Shown: piece by piece, positions 7,690-15,229 of the stretch
How positions within the stretch are numbered: the first letter of the stretch is position 1
Layout of the letters: each line of letters opens with the position of its first letter
Assembly: GCA_029880325.1 (NCBI GenBank)
Contig: JAOUOP010000067.1
Span: 1-40,135 of the forward strand
Origin: Myxococcales bacterium
GTDB lineage: Bacteria > Myxococcota_A > Polyangia > Polyangiales > JAFGIB01
Reading direction: 5' to 3'
DNA length: 40,135 bases
Position numbers and translations under genes: made by a program
The notes under the pieces: model-generated
The model's input: only the letters and a program-made list of their open reading frames with translations
The model's database searches: none
What the model was told of the DNA's origin: nothing

Positions 7690-8103
7690 CCGTCGAAACC
7701 GCCGCAGAGCGGACCGCAATGGCGGCCGCCGCTCGCTCGCGTACGACGCGCAGGTGTCGCTGTCGCGCTGGCTGTTTGCGTTGCGTTCCCCGGCCCCCAT
7801 CCGCTCGCCAGAAGACACCTCGGCGCAGCGGGGCAAGGCGGTGCTCGAGTCGAGCGCCGTCGACTGCCCGAACTGCTACGGCGGAGCAAGCCTGAGCAAC
7901 AACGAAGGCCATGACCTGGGCACGGGCGGCATGTTTCAGGTTCCGTCGCTGGTCGGCATCGGCGCTCCAGGTGATGCATGACGGCTGCACGCACGCTGCA
8001 CAGGCCCTTCGATCCGGCCCGCGGCGGCGACTCCCACGGCGAGATCGAAGGCTTGACGTCGGTTGAAGTCGACGATCTGCTGGCCTACGTGGAAAGCCTC
8101 TGA
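7690..8103 (+). pseudogene. Cytochrome c / peroxidase-type C-terminal remnant, frameshifted
   Basis: Three consecutive pieces in different frames match the end of a myxobacterial-style c-type cytochrome: SLSRWLFALRSP and QRGKAVLES, then CPNCYGG, GTGGMFQVPSLVGIG; next MHDGC in the second frame; finally FDPARGGDSHGEIEGL and VDDLLAYVESL-stop in the third. Two frameshifts are needed between about 7970 and 8015. The heme site reads C-P-N-C-Y where C-x-x-C-H is required (codon TAC at 7877-7879), so heme attachment is lost as well. It lies head-to-head with the SDR remnant, forming a stretch of gene debris. Confidence 0.65.
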
Positions 8104-8229
8104 GTCGCTCGCCCGCAGGCCCGCGAGTGCGCATTCGAAGCGCAGCGCCAACGCCTGCGCAGCGCCGACCAAAAGCTATCGCCGCCATCGCGCGCCTCGC
8201 GCTATGCTCGGCGCCGCGAGCCGAGCCCG

Positions 8230-10788
8230 ATGCGATCGAGCGTCCCGCCACATCCGCCCGAGGCCGAGAGCCGCCTGTTTCGCGCCTGGGCCCGCGTTGC
8301 CATTGCCCTGCGCTTCCCGGTGCTCGTGCTTTGCCTCGGGCTCACGGCCTTTCTCACGCACCAGATGTTCACCGCCTTGCTGGTCGACAACAGCAACGAG
8401 GCCTTCATGGAAGCCGGCTCCGAAGCCGACCAAAGGCTGACGGCCCTGCGCGACGCCTTTGGGCGCGACGAACTCTTCCTGGTGCTAGTAGAAGGCGACG
8501 TCTTCAGCCTGGACTACCTCACGCGCCTGCGCGCCCTACACGAAGCGCTCGAGACCATCGACCTGCCGCTCTCATCCCTGGGCCAGCGCAAGGCCGACCG
8601 CGACCGTGAGCGGGGCCGCGTCGCGACGAGCGCCGAACCTGCGGCGGCTGCGAGCTCTGCCCCCGCCCAAGGCTCGCGCGAAGATCTCGGCGACTTCGGC
8701 GACTTCGGCGACTTCGGCAACGATGGGGGCTGGGGCGAGGAGGCGGGCGGCAGCGTGATCGATCAGGTGCTGTCGCTTGTCAACGCCCGGCGCACTCGCT
8801 CGGTCGATGGTGGCCTGCGCGTCGACGGCTTGCTCGACGAGCCGCCCACCGCCGCCACCCTTCCCCAGCTGCGCGCCCACGTGCTCTCCGATCCGGCCCT
8901 GGTCGGTCAACTGGTGGGCAAAGCCGGCAAGCATAGCGTGGTCGCGGTGCGCACCGGCTTCATGAGCGAAGAAGACTCGGCCGAGGTGCACGCCGAGATC
9001 GAGCGCATCCTGGCGCGCCACCGAAAGCCCGGCTTCGAGCCCAGCGCCGCGGGCATGCCCGCGATTCTCGCGGCGCTCAACGCCACCATGCTCAGCGACA
9101 TGCGTCTGGGCATGACGCTGACGACGGTGATGCTGCTGTTGGTCATGGCCTTCCTCTTCCGCCACTGGCTGGGCGTCGTCGGCCCCGTGCTCGTGGTGGT
9201 GCAGGCGGCGCTGTGGACCATCGGCACGCTGGCGGTCAGCGGCACACCCATGACCATGGTCACCAGCGTGCTCGGCGCCTTCCTGATGGTGGTGGGCATC
9301 GGCGACTCGGTGCACCTGCTGTCGGTCTATCGCGACGCGCGCGCCCATGGCGTGAGCAACCACAATGCCATCGAGCGCGCCGTGGCCACCACCGGAATGC
9401 CGGTGCTCTTCACCTCGATCACCACCGCCGGCGGCCTGCTGAGCTTTCGCTTTGCCCACATGGAGCCGATCCAACACATGGGCACCTTCGGCGGTCTCGG
9501 CGTGATGTACGCCTTCGTGCTGTCGCTGACGCTGCTGCCTTCGCTGCTGGCCTTCAACCACACCAGCCTGCTCGGCCGCGCGCCCATCAACACGGGCAGC
9601 AAAGCGCCCGCGGCTCTCACGCGCACCGATCGCTTTCTGGCCTATTGCGCGAACATGTCTGCCAGCGACGGCGGCCGGCGGCGCGTGCTCGCGGCCACGC
9701 TCCTGCTGGTGGGAATTTCGCTCCTGGGGGCGATGCGGCTGACCTTCCACCACGATCCCATCGAGTGGTTTCCGAAGAACGAACCGGTCAAGCTCACGGT
9801 CCAAACTCTCAGTGAGCACGTGGGCGGCACCGGCGACGTGAGTGTGCTCATCGAGGCCCAGGAGGGCAGCGACCTGCGCGACCGGGAGGTGCTGCTTGGC
9901 CTCGAACGCTTCGAGCGGCGCGCCTTCGCCTACCGCGACCCGCACAGCGGCGAGGCGGTCGTGCGCAACGCCACCAGCCTGCTCGACGTGGTGCGCGAGA
10001 CCTGGCGCGCCCTCAACGGCGGCGATAAAACACACCATCGCATTCCCGACTCCCAACGGGGCGTGGTCGACGTGCTCACGCTCTTCGAAAGCGCGAGCCC
10101 CGACGAGCTCAAGCGACTGGTCACCGTCGACTGGCGCCAAAGCCTGATGAGCCTGCGCGTGACTTGGCTTCCCGCCCAGGCCTACGTGCCGCTGACGCTC
10201 TACCTGCAGCAGGCGATCGACGAGATCTTCGGCGATCGGGTTCAGCTGGTGCTCACCGGCACCGTCTACAACTCGACCCGCGTGGTGGCCCAACTGCTCG
10301 AGGACCTCATGCAGAGCTTCTTGGCGGCGCTGCTGGCGATCACGGTGATGATGATCGTGCTGCTCAGGGATCTGAAACTCGGCCTGATCTCCATGTTGCC
10401 CAACCTGCTGCCCATCGCCGGGCTGATCGCGCTGATGGGTTTCACCGGCATCCCCATCGACGTCAACAACCTACTCATCGGTTCGATCGCCATCGGCATC
10501 GCGGTCGACGATACGATCCATTTCTTGCACCAGTTCCGGGCCCACTACGCCGTCAGCGGCGACGTGGACACGGCCATTGACGGCGCTTTCCGACACGCCG
10601 GCCGCGCCATGGTCAGCACCAGCGTGATCCTGGTGGGCGGCTTCCTGGTGATGCTCAGCGGCGAGATGTCGTCCTCGCACACGTTCGGCCTGCTGGTGTC
10701 GTGTTCGGTGGTCTTCGCGCTGCTGAGCGACCTGATGATCGCACCGGCGATCCTGCGCACCGTCTATCGCAGCAAGCCCAGCTCCTGA
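8230..10788 (+). CDS. RND-superfamily exporter (HAE3/MMPL-like)
   Basis: An 852-residue protein with the two-fold RND layout: one N-terminal membrane helix (residues about 22-45), a large periplasmic loop, a cluster of five helices (about 295-445, including MTMVTSVLGAFLMVVGIGDS), a second single helix (about 490-510), a second loop and a final cluster (about 695-845, with IAIGIAVDDTIHFL). The GD/DD pairs in those helices mark the proton-relay region. It resembles HAE3-type or patched-like lipid/hopanoid exporters; no membrane-fusion or outer-membrane partner is adjacent. An unusual low-complexity GDFGDFGDFG stretch sits in loop 1. A TATGCT box lies 22 bases before the ATG. Confidence 0.9.
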   Translation: MRSSVPPHPPEAESRLFRAWARVAIALRFPVLVLCLGLTAFLTHQMFTALLVDNSNEAFMEAGSEADQRLTALRDAFGRDELFLVLVEGDVFSLDYLTRLRALHEALETIDLPLSSLGQRKADRDRERGRVATSAEPAAAASSAPAQGSREDLGDFGDFGDFGNDGGWGEEAGGSVIDQVLSLVNARRTRSVDGGLRVDGLLDEPPTAATLPQLRAHVLSDPALVGQLVGKAGKHSVVAVRTGFMSEEDSAEVHAEIERILARHRKPGFEPSAAGMPAILAALNATMLSDMRLGMTLTTVMLLLVMAFLFRHWLGVVGPVLVVVQAALWTIGTLAVSGTPMTMVTSVLGAFLMVVGIGDSVHLLSVYRDARAHGVSNHNAIERAVATTGMPVLFTSITTAGGLLSFRFAHMEPIQHMGTFGGLGVMYAFVLSLTLLPSLLAFNHTSLLGRAPINTGSKAPAALTRTDRFLAYCANMSASDGGRRRVLAATLLLVGISLLGAMRLTFHHDPIEWFPKNEPVKLTVQTLSEHVGGTGDVSVLIEAQEGSDLRDREVLLGLERFERRAFAYRDPHSGEAVVRNATSLLDVVRETWRALNGGDKTHHRIPDSQRGVVDVLTLFESASPDELKRLVTVDWRQSLMSLRVTWLPAQAYVPLTLYLQQAIDEIFGDRVQLVLTGTVYNSTRVVAQLLEDLMQSFLAALLAITVMMIVLLRDLKLGLISMLPNLLPIAGLIALMGFTGIPIDVNNLLIGSIAIGIAVDDTIHFLHQFRAHYAVSGDVDTAIDGAFRHAGRAMVSTSVILVGGFLVMLSGEMSSSHTFGLLVSCSVVFALLSDLMIAPAILRTVYRSKPSS
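8689..8715 (+). repeat. Three 9-bp tandem repeats in the RND gene
   Basis: GGCGACTTC is repeated three times exactly, encoding Gly-Asp-Phe x3 at residues about 154-162 in the first periplasmic loop. Repeat-number change would keep the frame. Confidence 0.85.
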
Positions 10789-10810
10789 CGCGAGGGGACG
10801 GCCGCTGCCT

Positions 10811-11560
10811 TCAGAAGTGACCCGACAGCAAGAGCCCGGGGGTGTGGCGCCCGAGCTGGGCCGGTTGCAGATTCCAGCTGGCCAGGTCTTCGCGAAGAAA
10901 GCGACGGCGCTTGAGGGTCAGACCGAGGGTGAAGAGGCTAACGCCAACGATCTGACCGAGGCCCACGAAAATCAGAGGGGCGACTTCGCATGTGTCGCAC
11001 CTCGCGGCCACGATGAAGGGCCCTGCCAGTGGCAGCAGCAGCGGCCGCAGTGTGTCGTCGGTGTCGAACGGCCTGAAAATCAGACCGATGAAAGCCGGGA
11101 CGCCATAGGTCACACCGAATGTGATCAGGCCAGGCACCCACAGGCCCGGCACCGTGAGTTCCTGAACCACGTAGCCGTCGGGCACCGGTCCGTCGAAATA
11201 CTGCAGCGACTTTGGACCAAGTTCGGTGCTGCGCGCGGCCCCTGGCTCGTGCGGCTGTGCCGGCAGTGCTGGCGCGGTGGCTGCCGGAGCAGCGGGCGGC
11301 AGCTCCAGGAGCGCACAGCTGCCCCCATCGATGCACTGGGTGCCGACGGGACACGGTGGATTGCAGGCCGAGTAGCAGTTGCCATTCTGACAGTGATAGC
11401 CCGGCGGGCAAGCGACCTGGCAGCCACCGGCCGCCGCCTCCGGACTCGCCTCCAGCCCCTCAGTCGCGCTCGGCGGCTCCGAGGGCTGAGCCCGTGCCAC
11501 CATCGTCAAGCTAAAGGCGACCAATAGGGTAGCGTCCCGCAGCAGGGCATTGGCTGTCAT
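10811..11560 (-). CDS. Cys-rich exported protein with membrane segments
   Basis: A 249-residue protein from ATG at 11560. Residues 1-24 form a signal peptide ending near ARAQ. A Cys-rich patch follows (CPPGYHCQNGNC, ACNPPCPVGTQC), a disulfide-type motif frequent in myxobacterial envelope proteins, then a Pro/Ala-rich linker. The C-terminal half has three hydrophobic stretches (LITFGVTYGVPAFIGLIF; LLPLAGPFIVAA; FVGLGQIVGVSLFTLGL), so it is anchored in a membrane with the Cys patch outside. A longer upstream reading has no support. TATCCT lies seven bases before the ATG. It converges on the RND gene. The function is unknown. Confidence 0.75.
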   Translation of the reverse strand: MTANALLRDATLLVAFSLTMVARAQPSEPPSATEGLEASPEAAAGGCQVACPPGYHCQNGNCYSACNPPCPVGTQCIDGGSCALLELPPAAPAATAPALPAQPHEPGAARSTELGPKSLQYFDGPVPDGYVVQELTVPGLWVPGLITFGVTYGVPAFIGLIFRPFDTDDTLRPLLLPLAGPFIVAARCDTCEVAPLIFVGLGQIVGVSLFTLGLTLKRRRFLREDLASWNLQPAQLGRHTPGLLLSGHF

Positions 11561-11567
11561 CGGGCTG

Positions 11568-11573
11568 AGGATA
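11568..11573 (-). promoter_or_regulatory. Candidate -10 box of the Cys-rich protein gene
   Basis: TATCCT on the minus strand ends seven bases before the ATG at 11560, which predicts a leaderless mRNA. Confidence 0.4.
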
Positions 11574-11683
11574 ACCGAAACCTTCGGGGGCGAGTCAATG
11601 CGCCCGGCTGCTGACGCTCCACCCGAGCCGTGACACCAAACCCATGGATGGCCGCGCGCGGTTCGTGCTAGCACCAAGGTCCC

Positions 11684-12979
11684 GTGTCTCCCCTGGTCCT
11701 CTCGCTGATCGACGGCCTGCTCCACGCGGCGATGATCGGGACGGCCGAGAGCTATCTCGGAGCCTTCGCCGTGGAACTCGGGCATCGCGACATGGCGCTG
11801 GGCCTGCTCGCGACCTTGCCCATCGCAAGCGGTGCGCTGTCACAGCTGGCGGCGCCCGCCCTGTCGCGCTGGCTCGGGCGCCGCAGTCGGTTGGTGGTCG
11901 CTGGCGCCGCATTGCAGGCCCTGAGCCTGGTCGCGATGATCGCCATCGCCCGCACGGGCTCGACGAGCCTTGCGGCCTTGCTCACAGTCAAGCTCCTGTT
12001 CTGGGTCTCGGGCGCAGCGATCGCGCCGGCCTGGAGCGAGTGGATGGCGGTCCTGACCGAAGAAGTCGATCGTCAGCGCTACTTCGCGTGGCGCTCGGCC
12101 GCCACCCAGGTGGCGCTTTTGCTGGCCTTCCTCGCGGCTGGCGAGGCATTGCACGGGGCGCGCGCTCTGGGCCAGACCCTCGAGGTCTACGGGATGCTCT
12201 TCGGCGTGGCCGCCATGCTGCGAGCTGCCAGCGCCGTCGCGCTCTTGGCCCAGGCCCGCGCCCGACGCATCGAACCACCACCCGAGGCCAACCCCGACAT
12301 CGCCCGCAGCCCATTGCGACTGGCCATCTCGACCTCCCAGTGGAGGACCGCCCTGTACGTGGGCGCGTTGATGTTCGGCGCTCAGATCTCGGTCCCCTTC
12401 TTCACGCCCTACATGTTGAGGGAGTTACAGCTCGACTACCGCAGCTTCGCCACGCTGACGGCGGTGTCCATCGTCTGCAAGGTGTTGGTTTTTCCGCTGT
12501 GCCATCCTCTCGCGAGTCGCATCGGTCTGCGCCCCGTGCTCATCGCCTCGGGTGTCGGCATCGCCACCGTGCCGCCCGTCTGGGCGCTGGTCGATACGCC
12601 GGCGGGCATCGCCTTCGCCCAGGGACTCGGCGGCGTGGTGTGGGCGGGCTTCGAATACGCGAGTTTCCAGCTGCTGCTCTCGAGCGCCCAGCCCGCCTGC
12701 CGGCTCGAGTTCTTGTCCCTGGCCGGGTCACTCTCGGGCCTGCTGCAGGTGGCCGGCGCGCTGCTTGGCAGCCAGCTCATCGAACGGCTTGGGCTCGGCT
12801 ACCGCGACATCTTTTGGCTGTCCGGCGCCGGCCGCGCTCTGGCCCTGTCCCTTTTGCTGAGCGCACTGCCGAACCTGCCCTGGCCTTCCCAGTTGCGGCG
12901 CCCCATGATGCGGCTGTGGTCGGTGCGGCCGAATGCGGGCGCGGTGCTGCGCGCGATCTTTGGCCGCCGCCGACCTTGA
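11684..12979 (+). CDS. MFS transporter
   Basis: A 431-residue polytopic protein with about twelve hydrophobic segments. The loop after helix 2 (LSRWLGRRSRLVV) matches the MFS motif A region, and a second-half counterpart follows (CHPLASRIGLRPVLIASG). There is a long central cytoplasmic loop around residues 190-215. The substrate is not predictable; general resemblance is to drug or metabolite exporters. The start is GTG at 11684, since no ATG lies near the first helix. A GCTAGC box is 11 bases upstream. The gene is divergent from the Cys-rich protein gene. Confidence 0.88.
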   Translation: MSPLVLSLIDGLLHAAMIGTAESYLGAFAVELGHRDMALGLLATLPIASGALSQLAAPALSRWLGRRSRLVVAGAALQALSLVAMIAIARTGSTSLAALLTVKLLFWVSGAAIAPAWSEWMAVLTEEVDRQRYFAWRSAATQVALLLAFLAAGEALHGARALGQTLEVYGMLFGVAAMLRAASAVALLAQARARRIEPPPEANPDIARSPLRLAISTSQWRTALYVGALMFGAQISVPFFTPYMLRELQLDYRSFATLTAVSIVCKVLVFPLCHPLASRIGLRPVLIASGVGIATVPPVWALVDTPAGIAFAQGLGGVVWAGFEYASFQLLLSSAQPACRLEFLSLAGSLSGLLQVAGALLGSQLIERLGLGYRDIFWLSGAGRALALSLLLSALPNLPWPSQLRRPMMRLWSVRPNAGAVLRAIFGRRRP

Positions 12980-13089
12980 GCCGCGCCATTCGATGGCGCT
13001 GGCGACGGCAGCATCGACGCTGCACACGCGCGCCGTTTTCGGAATCGGCGCGTGCATTCGTCGTTCATCCGAGTTAAGGCTCAAGCGCC

Positions 13090-14397
13090 ATGCCCCGGAA
13101 GTCGCGACGGCGCACCCTGATCGATCTCTCGCGCAAGCTCATCGACGCCCAGCGACCGGTGCGCGTGCTCGCGCTCATCGCCTGGCCGACAGGCGAGCGC
13201 AACCGCTTCCTTTCGCGCAAGCAGCCGCGACTGCCCAAGGTGCGCTACGCGCGCCCGCGCTTCGACCTGCGTGCCCACGACGCCACGTTCGCTGCCATCG
13301 CCCGCAACTGCGATCGGGCTGACCCGCTGCAGCTGATCCTGCGCGACACCGCCGAGCAATACCGCCGGGTGCTGGCGATGCTTGAAGCGCGCGGCACCCG
13401 CGATTACACGCGCCACTCGCGCGCGCTCTATGGAACCGCAGGCGCGCCATTTCTGGGCGGCCCCAAGACCAACCTGGACCTGGCCAACCACCTGCTATCG
13501 AGCCTGGACGGCCAGGCCCTCGATCGCCTACGCCGACAGACCCCGCGCGTGTGGCCGGCCGAGCGCGTCGTGCGCACGCTCTCGCAACGCTTCGATCGCT
13601 TCTTCGGGCGGGGCGCGGTGCGGGTCCAGATCTCGACCACGCTGACCGCCGACGCCGCCGCTGGTGCATCGCGCCTGCGCATCCGGCGCGACGGTGAGTT
13701 TACCCGGCAGACCGTCGACTACCTGGAGCAGCACGAGGGCTACGTGCACATCGCCACCTCGCTGAACGGCTCAGCCCAGCCCGTGCTCGACATCCTGGGC
13801 AAGGCTTCTCCACGGTCGGTCAAGCACAACGAGGGACTCGCGGTCTTCGGCGAGTGGGCCTCCGGCACGCTGACCGCCGCGCGCCTGCGCAGCCTGGCCG
13901 AGCGCGTGCAGCTGGTGCACCTGGCCGAGGAGGGTGCGGACTTCATCGACCTCTACCAGCATGCTCTGTCCCTGGGCCGCAGCCCTGAACGCGCCTACGA
14001 CGCCGCCCACCGGGTCTTCCGCGGCGGTCTGCCCGAGGGCGGCGCCTACTTCACCAAGGACAGCGCCTATCTCGACCACTTCATGCGCACGTTTGACTTC
14101 TTTCGCGCCAGCGCACTGCACGGACGGCTCGACCTCTTCGAGCTGCTCTTCGCCGGCAAGGTGGCCATCGACGACCTGCCAGCCCTGGCCCAGGCGCGCC
14201 TCGAAGGACTGATCGCGCCGGCCCGCTTCGTGCCCCCGTGGCTCGCCTCGCCCGACTGGCTGGCCGCCCACCTCGGGTTGTCTTCGTTCTTCAACCAGAT
14301 CGACCTGAGCGCCGTGCGCGCCCACTACGCCGACCTCTTCGCCACAGCGCCCGCACCGGCGGACGAAGAGTCGAGTGGCGCTGCATTTGGTGGGTGA
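13090..14397 (+). CDS. DUF1704 / MATCAP-like metallopeptidase-family protein
   Basis: A 435-residue protein with hallmarks of DUF1704 (bacterial relatives of the eukaryotic MATCAP tyrosine carboxypeptidases, also listed as the flavohemoglobin-modulating QEGLA family): ALYG followed by GGPKTNLDLA, and the zinc motif HEGYVH (H215, E216, H220, an HExxxH form) with downstream HNEGLAVFGE (E248 and E255, a candidate third ligand). The motifs are intact, so a zinc peptidase is plausible, but bacterial substrates are unknown. In other genomes such genes are found beside a carbon-nitrogen hydrolase, and a broken hydrolase lies directly downstream here. Codons around 13472-13503 are duplicated exactly at 15102-15133. 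Confidence 0.85.
   Translation: MPRKSRRRTLIDLSRKLIDAQRPVRVLALIAWPTGERNRFLSRKQPRLPKVRYARPRFDLRAHDATFAAIARNCDRADPLQLILRDTAEQYRRVLAMLEARGTRDYTRHSRALYGTAGAPFLGGPKTNLDLANHLLSSLDGQALDRLRRQTPRVWPAERVVRTLSQRFDRFFGRGAVRVQISTTLTADAAAGASRLRIRRDGEFTRQTVDYLEQHEGYVHIATSLNGSAQPVLDILGKASPRSVKHNEGLAVFGEWASGTLTAARLRSLAERVQLVHLAEEGADFIDLYQHALSLGRSPERAYDAAHRVFRGGLPEGGAYFTKDSAYLDHFMRTFDFFRASALHGRLDLFELLFAGKVAIDDLPALAQARLEGLIAPARFVPPWLASPDWLAAHLGLSSFFNQIDLSAVRAHYADLFATAPAPADEESSGAAFGG
13472..13503 (+). repeat. 32-bp exact direct repeat, copy 1 (within the DUF1704 gene)
   Basis: This stretch, encoding NLDLANHLLSS in the peptidase, is identical over 32 bases to 15102-15133 in the hydrolase remnant and is in the same reading phase there. 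Confidence 0.9.
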
Positions 14398-14563
14398 CCC
14401 CACGGGCCCGACAGGTGTCCACCCGCGCGATAAGCACACGCCCCACCGCAACGGTCCGCCGCTGGACCGAAGGCGACATCGAATTTCCGGAGCTGACGTG
14501 GCTGCTGACGCTGGCAGGGTCCGAGGTCATATTCGTGCCGTTCAGCACCGACGAGCGCAGCAG

Positions 14564-14731
14564 CTAGATGTGCTCAGCGGGAGTCATGATCCGCTCTCGG
14601 GACCGCTACGGCGCCAGCTGCGGCGTCCGGCCCCCTTGAAATACACGGAGTATTCCGGCGGAGGCCGTCCTTGCATCTGGCATCGTATCGACCCCGATCA
14701 TCGGCTCAGCACTTCCGCCGAGCCCATCTAG
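14564..14731 (-). mobile_element. MITE-like element, family A, copy 2 (168 bp, inverted)
   Basis: Same 168-bp unit as at 439-606 and 37073-37240, in opposite orientation, with a handful of substitutions. The left boundary CTAG at 14564-14567 lies inside the hydrolase remnant. The right boundary CTAG (14728-14731) is also the left boundary of the family B element. Confidence 0.85.
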
Positions 14732-14896
14732 CCCCTAAACAAGCGCATGTGGAGGATGAGCTGCGCAAAGATGTTGTGAATCAGGGGTTTGCGAAAAGCG
14801 CAGGCGCACCAGGAGGAGCGTTGAGCATTTTCGCGAGCGCCTGAACGCAAGAGATTCGTGGAGATCGCCTGCAACATGCGCTTGTTTAGGGGCTAG
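14728..14896. mobile_element. MITE-like element, family B (169 bp)
   Basis: A perfect terminal inverted repeat of about 23 bp (CTAGCCCCTAAACAAGCGCA plus TGT) bounds 169 bp ending at CTAG 14893-14896. The interior is unlike family A and carries no transposase. Because its left CTAG coincides with the right CTAG of family A copy 2, one element inserted into the CTAG created or used by the other. No second copy was seen in the window. Confidence 0.8.
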
Positions 14897-15101
14897 CTGC
14901 GGATTCGCTATAGCGCCCACGGTTGCGCGGTGACCAATATGGTCTACGTGGCAGTTGCGGGCCACGTCAGCACACTGCCGCAAGGCCGTTCGTTTCTGCT
15001 CGACTACGGCCAGGCGGCCGTCTGCACCCCCAGCAATGCGGCCTTTCCGAGCAACGCCACCGCCGAGGCCGAGCCGGGCACCGAGGCCGTGGTCATCAGC
15101 G

Positions 15102-15133
15102 ACCTGGACCTGGCCAACCACCTGCTATCGAGC
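15102..15133 (+). repeat. 32-bp exact direct repeat, copy 2 (in the hydrolase remnant)
   Basis: Identical to 13472-13503. After this copy the hydrolase-like reading is lost, so the repeat marks a recombination or templated-repair junction. Confidence 0.9.
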
Positions 15134-15229
15134 ACGGCGCTCAGACGGCGCCATCGTCGTCGAAGCTGACTCGACGGCGTTCGTCCTTGACGCGCCGCAC
15201 TCGCTCGGGTCCCACTGCGGGTTCGCACC

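Larger units (their letters stand above)
14463..15133 (+). pseudogene. Carbon-nitrogen hydrolase (nitrilase superfamily) remnant split by two MITE-like elements
   Basis: Two pieces of one nitrilase-type domain are visible. Left: EFPEL, LAGSEVIFVPFSTDERSS, running into the element boundary at 14564. Right, after 14896: LRIRYSAHG, NMVYVAVAG, CTPSNAAFPSNA and VVISDLDLA. In intact relatives (for example hydrolases fused to GNAT domains) these segments are contiguous. Joining the flanks at a single CTAG keeps the frame but leaves a TAG codon where relatives usually have Tyr. The N-terminus with the catalytic Glu and Lys is absent, the nucleophile Cys normally in CYD-EFPE is not seen, and the tail runs into a 32-bp copy of DUF1704 sequence. 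The gene is dead. Confidence 0.75.

Noticed and set aside
8572..10293. 573-codon open frame antisense to the RND exporter
   Set aside because: Composition (His/Gln/Gly/Arg-rich, no domain) is typical of an antisense shadow in GC-rich DNA; the plus-strand protein has clear RND motifs.
13020..13060. GC-rich imperfect inverted repeat after the MFS gene as a terminator
   Set aside because: Arms pair only with bulges and no T tract follows; not strong enough to call.
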